Source: Choricystis sp. odSpoLacu1
Lineage: Eukaryota > Chlorophyta > Trebouxiophyceae
DNA length: 64,000 nucleotides
Assembly: GCA_958009055.1 (NCBI GenBank)
Contig: OY253655.1
Coordinates: 744,001 to 808,000, forward strand
Direction of reading: 5' to 3'
Positions 1 to 9,867 of the stretch are shown here, piece after piece. Position numbers and translations under genes: made by a program. Numbering within the stretch: position 1 is the stretch's first letter; the number at the start of each line of letters is the position of its first letter. Under the pieces are notes generated by a model. It had not been told where the DNA came from, did no database searches, and was given only the letters and a program-made list of their open reading frames with translations.

Positions 1-106
1 ATTCGGCCGCCGCGTTTGCTTTGGGCTTTCGCCGCTTTCGCAGCGAGCGCACGCGTGTCGCCCTCTCACACTCGCCGTTTCCCTCCCGCCCTCCCTCCTC
101 CCACAG

Positions 107-1135
107 CCTCGCGGCGCCGGCCGTGGCCGCGGTCGGGCACTCGCCCCACCTCCACCCGCCGCACCGCCACCGCCCGCGGCGCCGGCACCACACCCGCCAA
201 CGACCGCGCCCCCACCCCCTCCCTTTCACCACCCGCTCGCGGCCACCCCCTGGGCCGCCGCCGCCGCCGCCGCCGCGGCAGCCGCCGCCGCCCGCGCGTC
301 CGCCGCCTCTGCGCCCGCCCTCGCAGCGGCCGCCGCCAACGCGGGAACGGGGCCGCCGCCGGCGGTGTATGGGCTGCCGTACCGTCGGGGCGCGGCCCAC
401 GTGTTTGCCGCCCACCTGGCCGCCGCCCGCGCCAAGCTGGGGGCGTGGGGGGGGGGTGGAGGACCGCCGCCGGGCGCGGGGCCCACCCCGCCCGGGGCGC
501 GGCCCCCGTTTGGGGGCCCTGGGGTCGCGGCCGCGGCGGTCGCGGCGGTCGCGGCGGCCGCGGCGGCCGCGGCGGCCGCTGCGGCGGCCGCCGCAGCGGG
601 CGGCCGCCCCCCTCCCGGCGGCCCTCTCGCCTCCCTCCCCCCCCAACTCGCCGCCCAGCTGCATGCCCACCTGCTGGCCGCCGCCGCGCCCGCCGCGTAC
701 GCGGGGCTGTTGGCGGGAGCGGGGTCTGGCGGTGGCCCGCCCCTCCCGCCCACCAGTGGCGCCCCCGCCGCTGCCGCCGCCGCCCTGCAGGCTGCGGCTG
801 CTCAGCGTGCTACCGCCGCCCTGGCTGCCTACGGCGGCGACGCGGGCGGCGCCAACGGAGGCGGCGGCCCCGCAGCCGCACTCGCGGCAGCCCTAGCCTC
901 CGCCCCGGGCGGCCTGGCCGGCCTGCCCCCGGGCGTGCTGGCCGCCGCCCAGGCGGCGGCTGCGGCCGCCGCGTCCTGTCCGGGCGCCCCCCCCGGCCCC
1001 GCGGCCGCCGTGCTGGCCGCGCTCGCTGGGCTGGCGGGCGGCAACGGCGCGCCGCCAGCCGCCGCGTCGCCGCAGCAGCAGGCGGACGGCGCCCCGGCGG
1101 ATGCCGCCACCAAGGCAGAGCCTGCGAGTGCGTGA
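107..1135 (+). CDS. C-terminal part of an Ala/Gly/Pro-rich protein, 5' truncated
   Basis: The frame is open from base 2 to a TGA at 1133-1135, so the gene enters from the left edge. A CT-rich run ending in cccacag at about 100-106 looks like a 3' splice site, so the last exon probably starts at 107 and encodes about 342 residues. The product is mostly polyalanine, glycine and proline runs. The only less repetitive patch is around 365-425 (VYGLPYRRGAAHVFAAHLA). It ends in a short Gln-rich tail (QQQ) followed by KAEPASA. I recognise no domain. The composition is compatible with a nuclear or regulatory protein, but that is only an impression. The steady codon pattern and the stop just before an A/T-richer trailer support it as coding. 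Confidence 0.55.
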   Translation, partial: PRGAGRGRGRALAPPPPAAPPPPAAPAPHPPTTAPPPPPFHHPLAATPWAAAAAAAAAAAAARASAASAPALAAAAANAGTGPPPAVYGLPYRRGAAHVFAAHLAAARAKLGAWGGGGGPPPGAGPTPPGARPPFGGPGVAAAAVAAVAAAAAAAAAAAAAAAAGGRPPPGGPLASLPPQLAAQLHAHLLAAAAPAAYAGLLAGAGSGGGPPLPPTSGAPAAAAAALQAAAAQRATAALAAYGGDAGGANGGGGPAAALAAALASAPGGLAGLPPGVLAAAQAAAAAAASCPGAPPGPAAAVLAALAGLAGGNGAPPAAASPQQQADGAPADAATKAEPASA

Positions 1136-1179
1136 AACTTGATTTCGTTGCCGACGTTTGTTTTGTGTCTTTTCTTCGG

Positions 1180-1210
<31 letters not shown>

Positions 1211-1214
1211 AAAA
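1180..1214. repeat. C21-A14 homopolymer block
   Basis: Twenty-one C (1180-1200) are followed directly by fourteen A (1201-1214), about 45 bp after the stop of the first gene. Length is likely to be unreliable in sequencing and variable between individuals. Confidence 0.9.
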
Positions 1215-1821
1215 CAAGGCGCGCTGTTTTTTTCATTTCACCCCACCCCTCATGTCCCCGTCTTAAGCCATCACGCCGCACCATCCACAACAATGCACAA
1301 CGCTTTCCCTTGTCCCCCTCCCCCACCGATGCGGATGTGTGTGTGTGCTGTGTGGTTACAACACCGCCACCACTCCTAATTTTTTTCCCCCTTTTTCTCT
1401 CGTCGTGTTTTGCGCACCCCCCCCACGTGTCTTCCTAGGGGCCGGCCCCCGCGAAAAAAAGAAACTGAGAACACGCCGTGCACCCCCTGGGAAAAAGCGG
1501 TCTGCCTTTTTCCCGGGGGCGTTGCCCGCTGCCCTCTCGGTCGCGTTTTTTCCCGGGCGGGTTTCTGTCGCCCCGTCGTTTTGATTTTAACTTTTTCACT
1601 GTCCCACCCCACAACAACAACACTCGATTATCGCACCGCACCAACTTAAAAGTACGTTTTTTTTTTCCTTTCGATTTTGTAGAACACCACCCGTTTGCCC
1701 CACGCCCTGTTTTTGTGGGCAGTGTGGACCAAAAAAAAATCAATCAACAACGCCGCACTCACATCGCGTTGTCACTTTTTTCCGTCTCTCCCCGGCGTCG
1801 CGCGCCGCGCGCCAACATAGG

Positions 1822-1847
1822 CACACACACACACACACACACACACA
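1822..1847. repeat. (CA)13 microsatellite before COG2
   Basis: A perfect CA run ends 17 bp before the COG2 start codon, so it probably lies in the 5' leader or core promoter. Similar CA runs sit before the gene at 30242 and inside the first ATG101 intron. Confidence 0.9.
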
Positions 1848-1864
1848 TCCCCCCACATACAACC

Positions 1865-4417
1865 ATGACCGTTCCCCCAGTGCCGCCCCCTCCTCCCGCC
1901 GACGATGACGCCGCTGCCTTCGACGCGATGTTCGGCCGCGGCCCAGACGGCGCCCCCGCCTGGCTGCGCACCGCATCATTTGAAGCGGACGGCTTTGACG
2001 CGGAAGCCTACATCGCGGACGCCAAGAAGCTGGTGAGAGAGAGTGGGAGAGGGGAGGGGAGGAGAGAGGATTGACGCATCGATCGCGCATTTGTTTTCCG
2101 ACGCGCCCCTCCCTCCCCAGGTCCCGCTCGACACGCTGGCCGCCGAGCTGAAAGCGTACGCCGAGAAGTTGAAGGCCAAGGTGGGTAGAGAGAGTGTGTG
2201 TGTTATGTGTGTGATTTTTCGTGTTTTCGCCACCCAAAAACTTTCCCTCCCACCTCCCACCCCACAGCTCGTCCAAGTCCTCAACGACGACTACGACGAC
2301 TTTATCGCCCTCTCCTCCGACCTGGCCGACGTCGACGCCGCCGTGGCGGCCGCCCGCGTGCCGCTGCGGCGGGTGCAGCGCGCGCTGGCGGCCGCGACTG
2401 CCTCCGTCGAGGCAGCCCGCCGCGACCTGGCGGCCGCCCTGGCCGACCGGGACGCGGCGGCGGGGGCGCGGCGGCGGCTGGAGAGTGTGCGGGATGCGGC
2501 GGCAGCGGCGGACCGGGTGGACGCCCTGCTGGAGGCGGCGGGCGTGGAGACAGGGCACGACGACGACGACGATGACGACGGCACCCCCACGCCCCCACCC
2601 TCCACCACCTCCCTCGACGACGCCACCCGCGCCCTGGAGCGTGCCGCCGTGGAAGTCGCCCGCCTGCGCACCGCCACCGCGGGCGGCGGCGGGCGGGACG
2701 CGCCTGTGTTGGCGGCACTTGCGCCGCGCGCGCGCGCGCGGCCGCGCGCGCGCTGGACCGCGCCCTGGAGGGCGCCCTGGCTGCCGCCCTGGATGCGGGC
2801 GATGGCGCGGCCGCGGTGCACGTGCTGCAGAGCTTTGCGGCGCTGGGGGATGGGGAGCGCGGCGCGCGCGCGGCGCGGCGGGCCGCGTTTGACGGCCCTC
2901 TCTCCGCCGCCCTTGCCGCGCGCTCCACCGACACCCCAGCCGGCGTGCCCGCCGCCCTGGCTGCCGCGGCGGACGCCATCGATGCGAGGGCGGGGGACGT
3001 GCTGCGGCGGGCGGCCGACCCGGCGGCGGGGTTGGCAGGGATGCCGCTGCTGCCGGCTGCCGTGGCGGCTGCCGCAGACGCGCTCGCCGCCGCCGCCCCC
3101 GCCGCCCTGTCCCCCGGCCGCCCCGACGACTTTGCGGCCGCGTATCGTGGAGCTGCTGCGTTTGTGGCCACTTTAGACGCACGCTATGGCGGCGGCGAGG
3201 GCGGCGGTGCACCATCCGCCGCGGCTGCCGCGGCCGCCCCGGGCCGCCTGCTGGCCCGCTTCCCGCTGCCCGCGTACGCCGCCCTGAAAGCGACGGCGGC
3301 TGCTGGTCTGCTGGAGGGCGCGCTGATGGATCCAGCGGCCAGGACGGGGGAGACTGGAGTCGACGGCCCGGCCGGACTCAAGCTGGCCGCCTCTGCCGGC
3401 GCGGCCGCCGCACTGGGGGCAGCCGCCGACGCGGTGCTACCCCCCGTCGCCGACCGCTTCCTGCGCCTAGCCCTGCAGGCTGCGTCTCGGTATGCCACGT
3501 GGGTGGCCCAGGGGTGTGGGGACAGGGCGGCCTCGGAAGACGCTGTGAGTGGGGACGACGATTCGACCTCTGCTGCTGCCACCGCCGACGCCGACACCAC
3601 CACCCCTCTCTCCACCACCCACTGGGCCGCCACCGCGTCCGTGGACGCCCTGGTGGAGGTCGCGTCCGATGCCGCCGCTCTGGCGGCCTGGGCGCGTGGC
3701 GAGTGGGGCACCCGCTTTTCCACCGCCGCGGGCAGCGCCACCAGCCCCGCCGCCGCCCAGGCAGCCGCCTCTGGCGCCGCCGCTGTAGCCTCCAAATTCG
3801 AGGCCGCAGCCGCTGCCGCGACCACAGCAGCAGCGGCGACGCTCGCCGCGCGTGCCGCGCCGTCCTTGCGCCACCTGCGTGGTATCGTGGCCACCTACCG
3901 CATGACGGCGCGCCCGCCCCCCACAGCTGCCTCGCCCTACGCCACCGCCTGCCTGGATGGCGTGGGCGTCGCGGTGGCCGGCGCGCGGGGGGCGGGGCTG
4001 GGGGACGAGCGCGCGCGTACGCTCGCGGCCGCGTCGGTGTCCCGCATCGCCGCCCGCTTCGCTGCCGTCGCGACCGACGTGCTGGGCGCGCTGCGCCGCA
4101 CCGAGTCCAGCCTGCGCCGGCTGAAGGGACCGTCCGATGGTGGTGGTGGTGGTGGTGGCAGTGACGTCGCTGCGCGTGTCAGTGCCCAAGTGGTGCTCGA
4201 CGCCACCGCGTTCGCGGCCGCGGCCGCCACCCTGGGCGTGGATGTGGCGGGCGACCCCGGGTTTGGCGCGCTGTGGGCGGCGGCCGCGCCCGAGGGGCAG
4301 GCGTTTGAGGGTACGGTGGGCGGCGGGGGGGCTGCTGCGCCGCCGCCGCCGGCGATGGTGGCACCCCCTGCGCCGGCGCAGCAGCAGCAACAGCAGCAGC
4401 AGGATGGTGCAGCGTGA
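1865..4417 (+). CDS. COG2: Conserved oligomeric Golgi complex subunit 2 (frame break in a CG run)
   Basis: COG2 belongs to the eight-subunit COG tether that acts in retrograde vesicle traffic within the Golgi. Exons are 1865-2032, 2121-2180 and 2268-4417, with GTGAGA and GTGGGT donors and CT-rich acceptors. The ATG at 1865 has a good context (aaccATGa). The N-terminus matches the family: FDAEAYIADAKKLVPLDTL, then a spaced LVQVLNDDYDDFIALSSDL and VPLRRVQ, the start of the coiled-coil tethering region. A long Ala-rich helical body follows, ending in a polyglutamine tail. The frame changes once, within CG runs at 2725-2752. Upstream codons continue only if one base is added there (or two removed). 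The corrected protein is about 792 residues, near the usual size. The identification rests on the N-terminal third. Confidence 0.85.
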
Positions 4418-4509
4418 CATTTTTGTAGTTGGCTTTGTGTGGCAGCGAAACAAAATAACCCATGAAAAAAACGTCACACCTCTTTTCGCATCTCTTAACC
4501 CACCTGCCC

Positions 4510-6133
4510 ATGTGGCCACCGCGCCTCGCCGCAGCAGCGGCCGTGGCCGCCGTGGTGGCAGCATGGCTGCTGGCATCGCCTCCTCCCACCACGGTCGTGT
4601 TCCCGCCAGCTGACCGCCCCCCCCCCCCTCGCGCTGCGCCCTGGCGCGGCGGAGCGGTGTGCGTCGCTGCTCCGCCACTACACCGTCTCCAACGCGTCCT
4701 CCCCGTCCCACCTGGTGGATGAGGGAGAGATGGTGGCTTTGTACGCCACGCTGAGGCGGCAGTGGGGGACCGTGTTTGCGCGGTTGAAGGTGCGCACTGC
4801 CGCGCGCCACTCCCTCCTCCTCGAGTGGCCAGGCCGCGACACCAGCCGCCCACCCACCCTCTTCATCTCCCACCTGGACGTCGTCCCAGTCGCGGGCGTG
4901 ACTCACGCCCGCGGCGACGGCAGCGCCGGAGACGGCGCGACAGAGGTGCCGGCTGGCTGGCCCGCGCCCCCGTTTGGGGGGAGGATTGTTGATGTTGCGC
5001 CCACAGACGGCGCCCCTCCCACCCCCCACATCATCGGCCGGGGCGCCCTGGACGTCAAGTGCGGTGCGGCGGCCATGCTGGAGGCGGTGGATGGCTTGGT
5101 TGCGGCTGGGTGGGCGCCGACCGCGACTCTGGTGATCGCGCTCGGCCACGACGAAGAGGTGGGAGGCTCCCTCGGCGCGGCCGCCATCACCGCCGCCCTC
5201 GCCGCCGACGGCCGTCGCTTCCACCTCATCCTGGATGAAGGCGGCGTCATTGTGGCGGGGGGTCTGCCCCCGATTGTGCGGGTTCCAGTGGCTCTGATCG
5301 GGGTCGCGGAAAAAGGGTACGCAACGATCGAAGTCAACGCGACGTCCCTTTTATCCGGCCACGCGTCGCTGCCACCACCCACAGGGCACGGTGCCGCCCT
5401 CGTGGCGGCCGCGACAGCTGTGGCCGCCGACCGGGACCGGACCCCGCACACGGCGCCCCCGGTTGACTCGTTTGTGCGGGGGCTGGCGGCAGCGTCTGGC
5501 TCGAGCGCCGTTTCGGCTGCGGCAACACTTCTCACCACGGCGCCCGCCTGGGCCACGCGCCCCCTGCTGCGTGTGCTGACTGCCGCACCACCCTCAGTGG
5601 CAGCACTTTTTGGCAGCACCGTCGCCGTCGTGTCGCTGCAGTCCCCGACCGATGCAGCCGCGCGCGCGGACAACGTCGTCCCCGCCTCCGCCACCCTGCG
5701 CCTCAACTATCGCCTGGCCCCGGGCGACACGCCGGCCGCCGCGCTGGCACGAGCCCGGGCGGCTGCAGAGGCGGCGGCCGCGGGGACACCAGTGGAAATC
5801 ACCACAGCGATCGTGGGTGGGCGCGCCGACCCGCCGTCCCCCGTGGCGCGCGCCGACGCGCCCCCGTTCCGCACGCTGGCGGCCGCCCTGGCGGATGGCG
5901 CATCGCCCACCACAGGCGTCGCCGTTGTCCCGTTCCTGCTGCCTGGTGTGACTGACTCTCGGCACTATTCGTCTCTCGCCGCCACCCCGCACGCCGTGCT
6001 GCGCCACCAACCCTTTGCCGTGACGCTGGCCGACGTGGCCCGCGTGCATGGCGCGGGGGAGAGGGTCGGCGTGGCCGCGTATGAGGCGGGCGTGCAGACG
6101 TTTGCGAGGATTGTCAGACGGGCGTGCGGGTAG
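4510..6133 (+). CDS. M20-family peptidase, PM20D1/CPS1-like (frame break in a C run)
   Basis: This is a zinc-dependent M20 amidohydrolase or carboxypeptidase of the vacuolar CPS1 / secreted PM20D1 type. Relatives cleave dipeptides or N-acyl amino acids. The ATG at 4510 opens a signal-anchor-like helix ([17 protein letters not shown]), which suggests the secretory route. Metal-site motifs are visible: SHLDVVPV, GRGALDVKCG (bridging Asp) and GHDEEVGGS (the EE pair). A dimerisation-domain region follows, and the protein ends QTFARIVRRACG. The signal segment is in one frame and the enzyme in the next. The switch lies in a C12 run at 4617-4628, and removing one C joins them into about 540 residues. 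An ATG at 4462 is also in frame but precedes low-quality sequence. The substrate cannot be told from sequence. Confidence 0.8.
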
Positions 6134-6291
6134 GGAGTCGTGCCGGCGGGCGTGCGGGCAGGGAGAGGCGAGGGAGGAAGTGGTTGTGTGAACAAGGGGG
6201 GAGGCAGCGCCCGTTTCACCGCTCACACTCCGCGCGCTCTCTTTGCCGCTCGCCTCTCCCCGCATCCGCCCCTCCCCACACCCCCTACACC

Positions 6292-8121
6292 ATGTCGTCC
6301 ACCATCAAGGCGTCGCGCCCGGTGCGTGTGCTGGCGCTGACGGGCCCAATGTGGGGAGAAGGCACGCGTTTGCTCGCCTCCCGCTCTCACCCCCGAGCTT
6401 TCCCCCCCTTCCCCCCTCCCTCATACACAGGTCGTCGCGACGCGCCCCCGCACCGTCGCCGTGCGCGCGCAGGCTGTGAAGCAGGTGCGCAATGCGGGGG
6501 CTGGAGGCTGGTGTGGGGGGGAGAAAGGCGGGGGCGGCAGGGGCAGAGAGGCTCGTGGTCGCAAAGCCAAGCGAGTGGAGGGCTCGGAACTGCTCCCGTC
6601 GCCGGCGCCTTTCCCCCGTCCCTCGGCCGCCCGCTGCCCGCGGCACGCACGCACTCTAGCCCGCAGTGCACGCCAGGGGTGGCGGCAGGGGGCGGCCGAG
6701 GAGGGGGGGGTGGGAGATCACGCGTGCGCGTGCGGCGCACCCCACCGACGGTTGGCGCAAATTTCAAGACCGCGCCTTCCCCTCCTCCCCCACAGATCAC
6801 TCGCCAAAAGGTGACCCTCGAGCTGGAGAAGGGCGAGATGCCCATGAACACCTTCGGCAACAAGGCGCCCTTCAAGGTGAGAGAGCGTGTGGGCAGAGAG
6901 GGCGGAGGGAAAATGCGCGGGCGTGTGTTTTTTTGGTGGTTCGTTGTGTCAGCGCGCTTGTCCCCTCCTGCCGCCGCCGCCTGCGATCGCATTGCGAGGG
7001 CGGCGCCCCCTGGGCGGTGGCGGCCATGCTGCTTGCGCTCGTGTGCGCGGGGCTGGAGAGGAGAGGAGAGGAGAAACGGGCGGGGGGGGAGGCAGAGGAG
7101 CGCGCAAAGAAAGCAAGGGCACCACCCTCACGCGCACACTCCACCCTCCCTCCCTCTCCCCACCCACCACCACACACCAGGCCCGCGTCAAGTCGGTGGA
7201 GCGCATCGTCGGCCCCAAGGCCACGGGCGAGACGTGCCACATCATCATCGAGACGGAGGGCAAGATCCCGTTCTGGGAGGGCCAGTCGTACGGCGTCATC
7301 CCGCCGGGGACCAAGATCAACTCGAAAGGCAAGGAGGTGCGCCACGGTGTGCGCCTGTACTCCATCGCCGCGTCTCGCTACGGTGACAACTTTGACGGCA
7401 AGACGACGTCGCTGTGCGTGCGCCGCGCCACCTACTGGGACCCCGAGCTGAAAGCGGACGACCCCGCCAAAAAAGGCATCTGCTCCAACTTCCTGTGCGA
7501 CGCCAAGCCGGGGGACGAGATCGAGATGACGGGGCCGACCGGCAAAGTGCTCCTGATGCCTGAAGACCAGAACGCTGTGTTGATCATGGTCGCCACCGGC
7601 ACCGGGATCGCCCCCTTCCGCTCCTTCTGGCGCCGCTGCTTCCTGGAGGACGTGCCCAACTACCGGTTCACGGGGCTCGCCTGGCTCTTCATGGGCGTCG
7701 CCAACTCGGACGCCAAGCTGTACGACGACGAACTGCGCGAAGTCCTGGCCACCTACCCCGACCAGTTCCGCCTCGACTACGCCCTGTCCCGGGAGTCGAC
7801 CAACGCGCGCGGCGGCAAGATGTACATCCAGGTAAGTTCGCGTCAGGGTTTTGGGGGTTGCCAAACAAAAAGAGTGACAAAAACACTCACTCACCCCACC
7901 CACCTCCACACTAACAACCACAGGACAAAGTGGAAGAATACGCGGACGAAGTGTTCGACCTCCTGGCCAACGGCGCCCACATCTACTTCTGCGGGCTGAA
8001 AGGCATGATGCCCGGCATCCAAGAAATGCTGGAGCGCGTCGCGGGCGACAAGGGGCTCAAATGGGAAGACTTCTTTGGCAAGCTCAAGCACAACAACCAG
8101 TGGCACGTGGAGGTGTACTGA
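6292..8121 (+). CDS. petH: Ferredoxin-NADP(+) reductase, chloroplast
   Basis: The enzyme moves electrons from reduced ferredoxin to NADP+ at the end of photosynthetic electron transport, on the stromal side of the thylakoid. Exons are 6292-6321, 6431-6484, 6796-6876, 7181-7831 and 7924-8121. All join in phase 0 to give 337 residues. The short basic N-terminus ([10 protein letters not shown], then VRAQAVKQ) fits a stromal transit peptide. Visible motifs are FAD-binding RLYSIAAS, the NADP-binding [11 protein letters not shown], the [12 protein letters not shown] loop and the C-terminal WHVEVY with the terminal Tyr that stacks on FAD. Introns 2 and 3 exceed 300 nt, long for this window. The last intron has a textbook GTAAGT donor. 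The leader is CT-rich and no other regulatory site is evident. Confidence 0.96.
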
Positions 8122-8576
8122 AAGAGACAGGGCAGCAGAGAGTCCCCCGTGCTTTTTTTGTGTGGTGTGAATGCGATTCGAGAGAGGGGTGGGCACAGCC
8201 TTTTTGGGGTGGAGAAGTGGAGAGAGCGTCGGGTGGGAAATACCATCCGCCCTTCACTCCTTTGTCTTGTAAGCCCTTCCTTGGTCTGGCCTCCCTCGAT
8301 TTTCTTATTTCAATTGAATGACTGTGTGTGGTGAGCAGGGGTGCGGCGAGCGAAAAGAGAGGGTTGCGGCAGTGGGGACGGCAACCGTGCCACGCCGTCG
8401 CCGGCTCGTTTTTGCTCTGCGCTCTCTCTTCTCTCTCCCCGCCTCACTCTGCCCCGCAACTCTTGCCCGCGCGCCGCCCCCACGTCGCGCGCGCTCTCGC
8501 CCCACCCTCCCCTTGGTGCGGACCGCTGTCCACACCCCCCGCGCTTGCGCCGCACACACCACCCCTTCCGCCCAGA
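8122..8576. other. Intergenic region between FNR and L10
   Basis: I see no gene here. The left half should be the FNR trailer. The right half becomes strongly CT-rich and leads into the L10 start, as in other leaders of this window. There are several weak overlapping frames, none with a recognisable protein. Confidence 0.5.
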
Positions 8577-9613
8577 ATGTCGTCTGCCTTGGGCGCTGCG
8601 TCGCCGTCCCTGGCCCGCCTGCAGCAGCGGCGCCCGGTGGTCAGGTGCGTGCTGCGTGTGTGAGTGGGAGGGAGGGAAAAGGGAGGAGAGGAGGGGGCAG
8701 GGGGGCAGGCGCGAGGCGCACGAGTGAGGGCCGCCGGCCGACGTGGGTGGGGCGGCGCGCCGCCTTCTCGCGGCCCGTTGCCTGCGTGCCAGGCCTGGAT
8801 CCCGGGCCCAGTCGTTAGCCTGTGTCGCAATGCGCGTTCCGGGAGAGAGCGGCAGCAGAGGGAGAGGAAGAGGCGGGGGGAATGCGGGGGCGCCGCGCGC
8901 GCGGCAAGCAAGGCGCAAACCGACGCCGACCACCACCAACACTCACCCCACACCCTCCCTCCCCCCCCAACAGCCGCCCCTCGGCCCGCACCCCGCTCAC
9001 CGTCACCGCCGCCCTCTCCCGCGCCGGCAAGGAGGCCACCGTGGCCAAGCTGGTGGACGCGTTCGACTCGTCGGCCGTCGCGTTTGGCGTGCGGTTCAAG
9101 GGCGTGTCCGTCAAAGACGTGGAGGGGCTGCGCCGTTCCCTGCCCCCGACCGCCCGCATGATTGTGTGCAAAAACACGCTCATCAAGCGAGCGGCTGAGA
9201 AGGCGGCGGGCGAGTGGGAGGTGCTGTCCCCCGCCGCCGCGCTGGACAACGCGTGGATTTTCGCGGACGAGGAAGCGATCTCGGGCTCCGTCAAAGCTTA
9301 CACCGCCTTTGCCGCCAAGCTGCAGGAGACGCTGACCAAGGAGGAGCGGGCCACCGTCAAGCTGACGACGGTGTCGGGCGGCGTGCTGGAGGGCCGCTTT
9401 TTGACGGGCGCCGACGTCGAGTCGCTCAAAAACATGCCGACCAAGGCCGAGCTCATGCAAAAGATCGCCATCCTCATCAAGCGCGTCCCCACCAAACTGG
9501 CCCTGTCCATCAAGGCGGTGCCCCGCAAGGTGGCGTTCGGCGTCAAAGCGTTGGCGGATGGCGACGACGACACGACGAAAGTGGTCGGCGACGTGTTCCC
9601 CAAAGCGACGTGA
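8577..9613 (+). CDS. Large-subunit ribosomal protein uL10, plastid type
   Basis: Bacterial-type L10 forms the base of the ribosomal stalk and carries the L7/L12 dimers. Exons are 8577-8644 and 8974-9613. The first ends in AG and the second starts with C, rebuilding a Ser codon across a 329-nt GTGCGT...CAG intron. The spliced product is 235 residues. The N-terminus (MSSALGAASPSLARLQQRR) is Ser/Arg-rich without acids, as in plastid transit peptides. The core has the L10 pattern: VAKLVDAFDSSAVAFGVRF, then SLPPTARMIVCKNTLIKRA. Near the end, IKAVPRKVAFGVKAL fits the helix that binds L7/L12. A mitochondrial location is possible, but the signal looks more plastid-like. This is a bacterial-type L10 and not the cytosolic P0 protein. 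Confidence 0.88.
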
Positions 9614-9867
9614 GGAGAGAGGAGTTTGGGTGAGCGTGTGGAGAGTGTGTGTGCCCAATCCCCCACTTGTTTTTTCTTTTCTTTTCTCTTTCTTATATTT
9701 GTGATCCACATTTCGGGCGGCGATTTTTGTCAGTTTTGGGCGGAGGCGCAGAAAACGGAACAAAAGAAAACAGCCCGACGAGCAAACACACTTGCTCCGC
9801 TTTGTGTTTCTTCCACTTTGCCCGCCCACTCCCCCTCTCCCCACACTCCAAAAACATCCCTTTCAAA

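Larger units (their letters stand above)
1136..1864. other. Intergenic region with homopolymer and CA repeats
   Basis: No coding frame is convincing here. The stretch is T- and C-rich compared with the genes. It holds a C21-A14 tract at 1180-1214 and a (CA)13 microsatellite at 1822-1847 just before the COG2 start. It should contain the 3' trailer of the first gene and the COG2 promoter and leader. I see no RNA gene. Confidence 0.6.

Noticed and set aside
2705..2790. A mini-intron explaining the COG2 frame break
   Set aside because: The candidate GT and AG ends lack the donor pattern and pyrimidine tract seen in all other introns. An indel in the CG run is simpler.
1740..3215. 491-codon minus-strand frame opposite COG2
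   Set aside because: It consists of Arg/Pro/Gly runs without domains, and it covers introns and the CA repeat of COG2.
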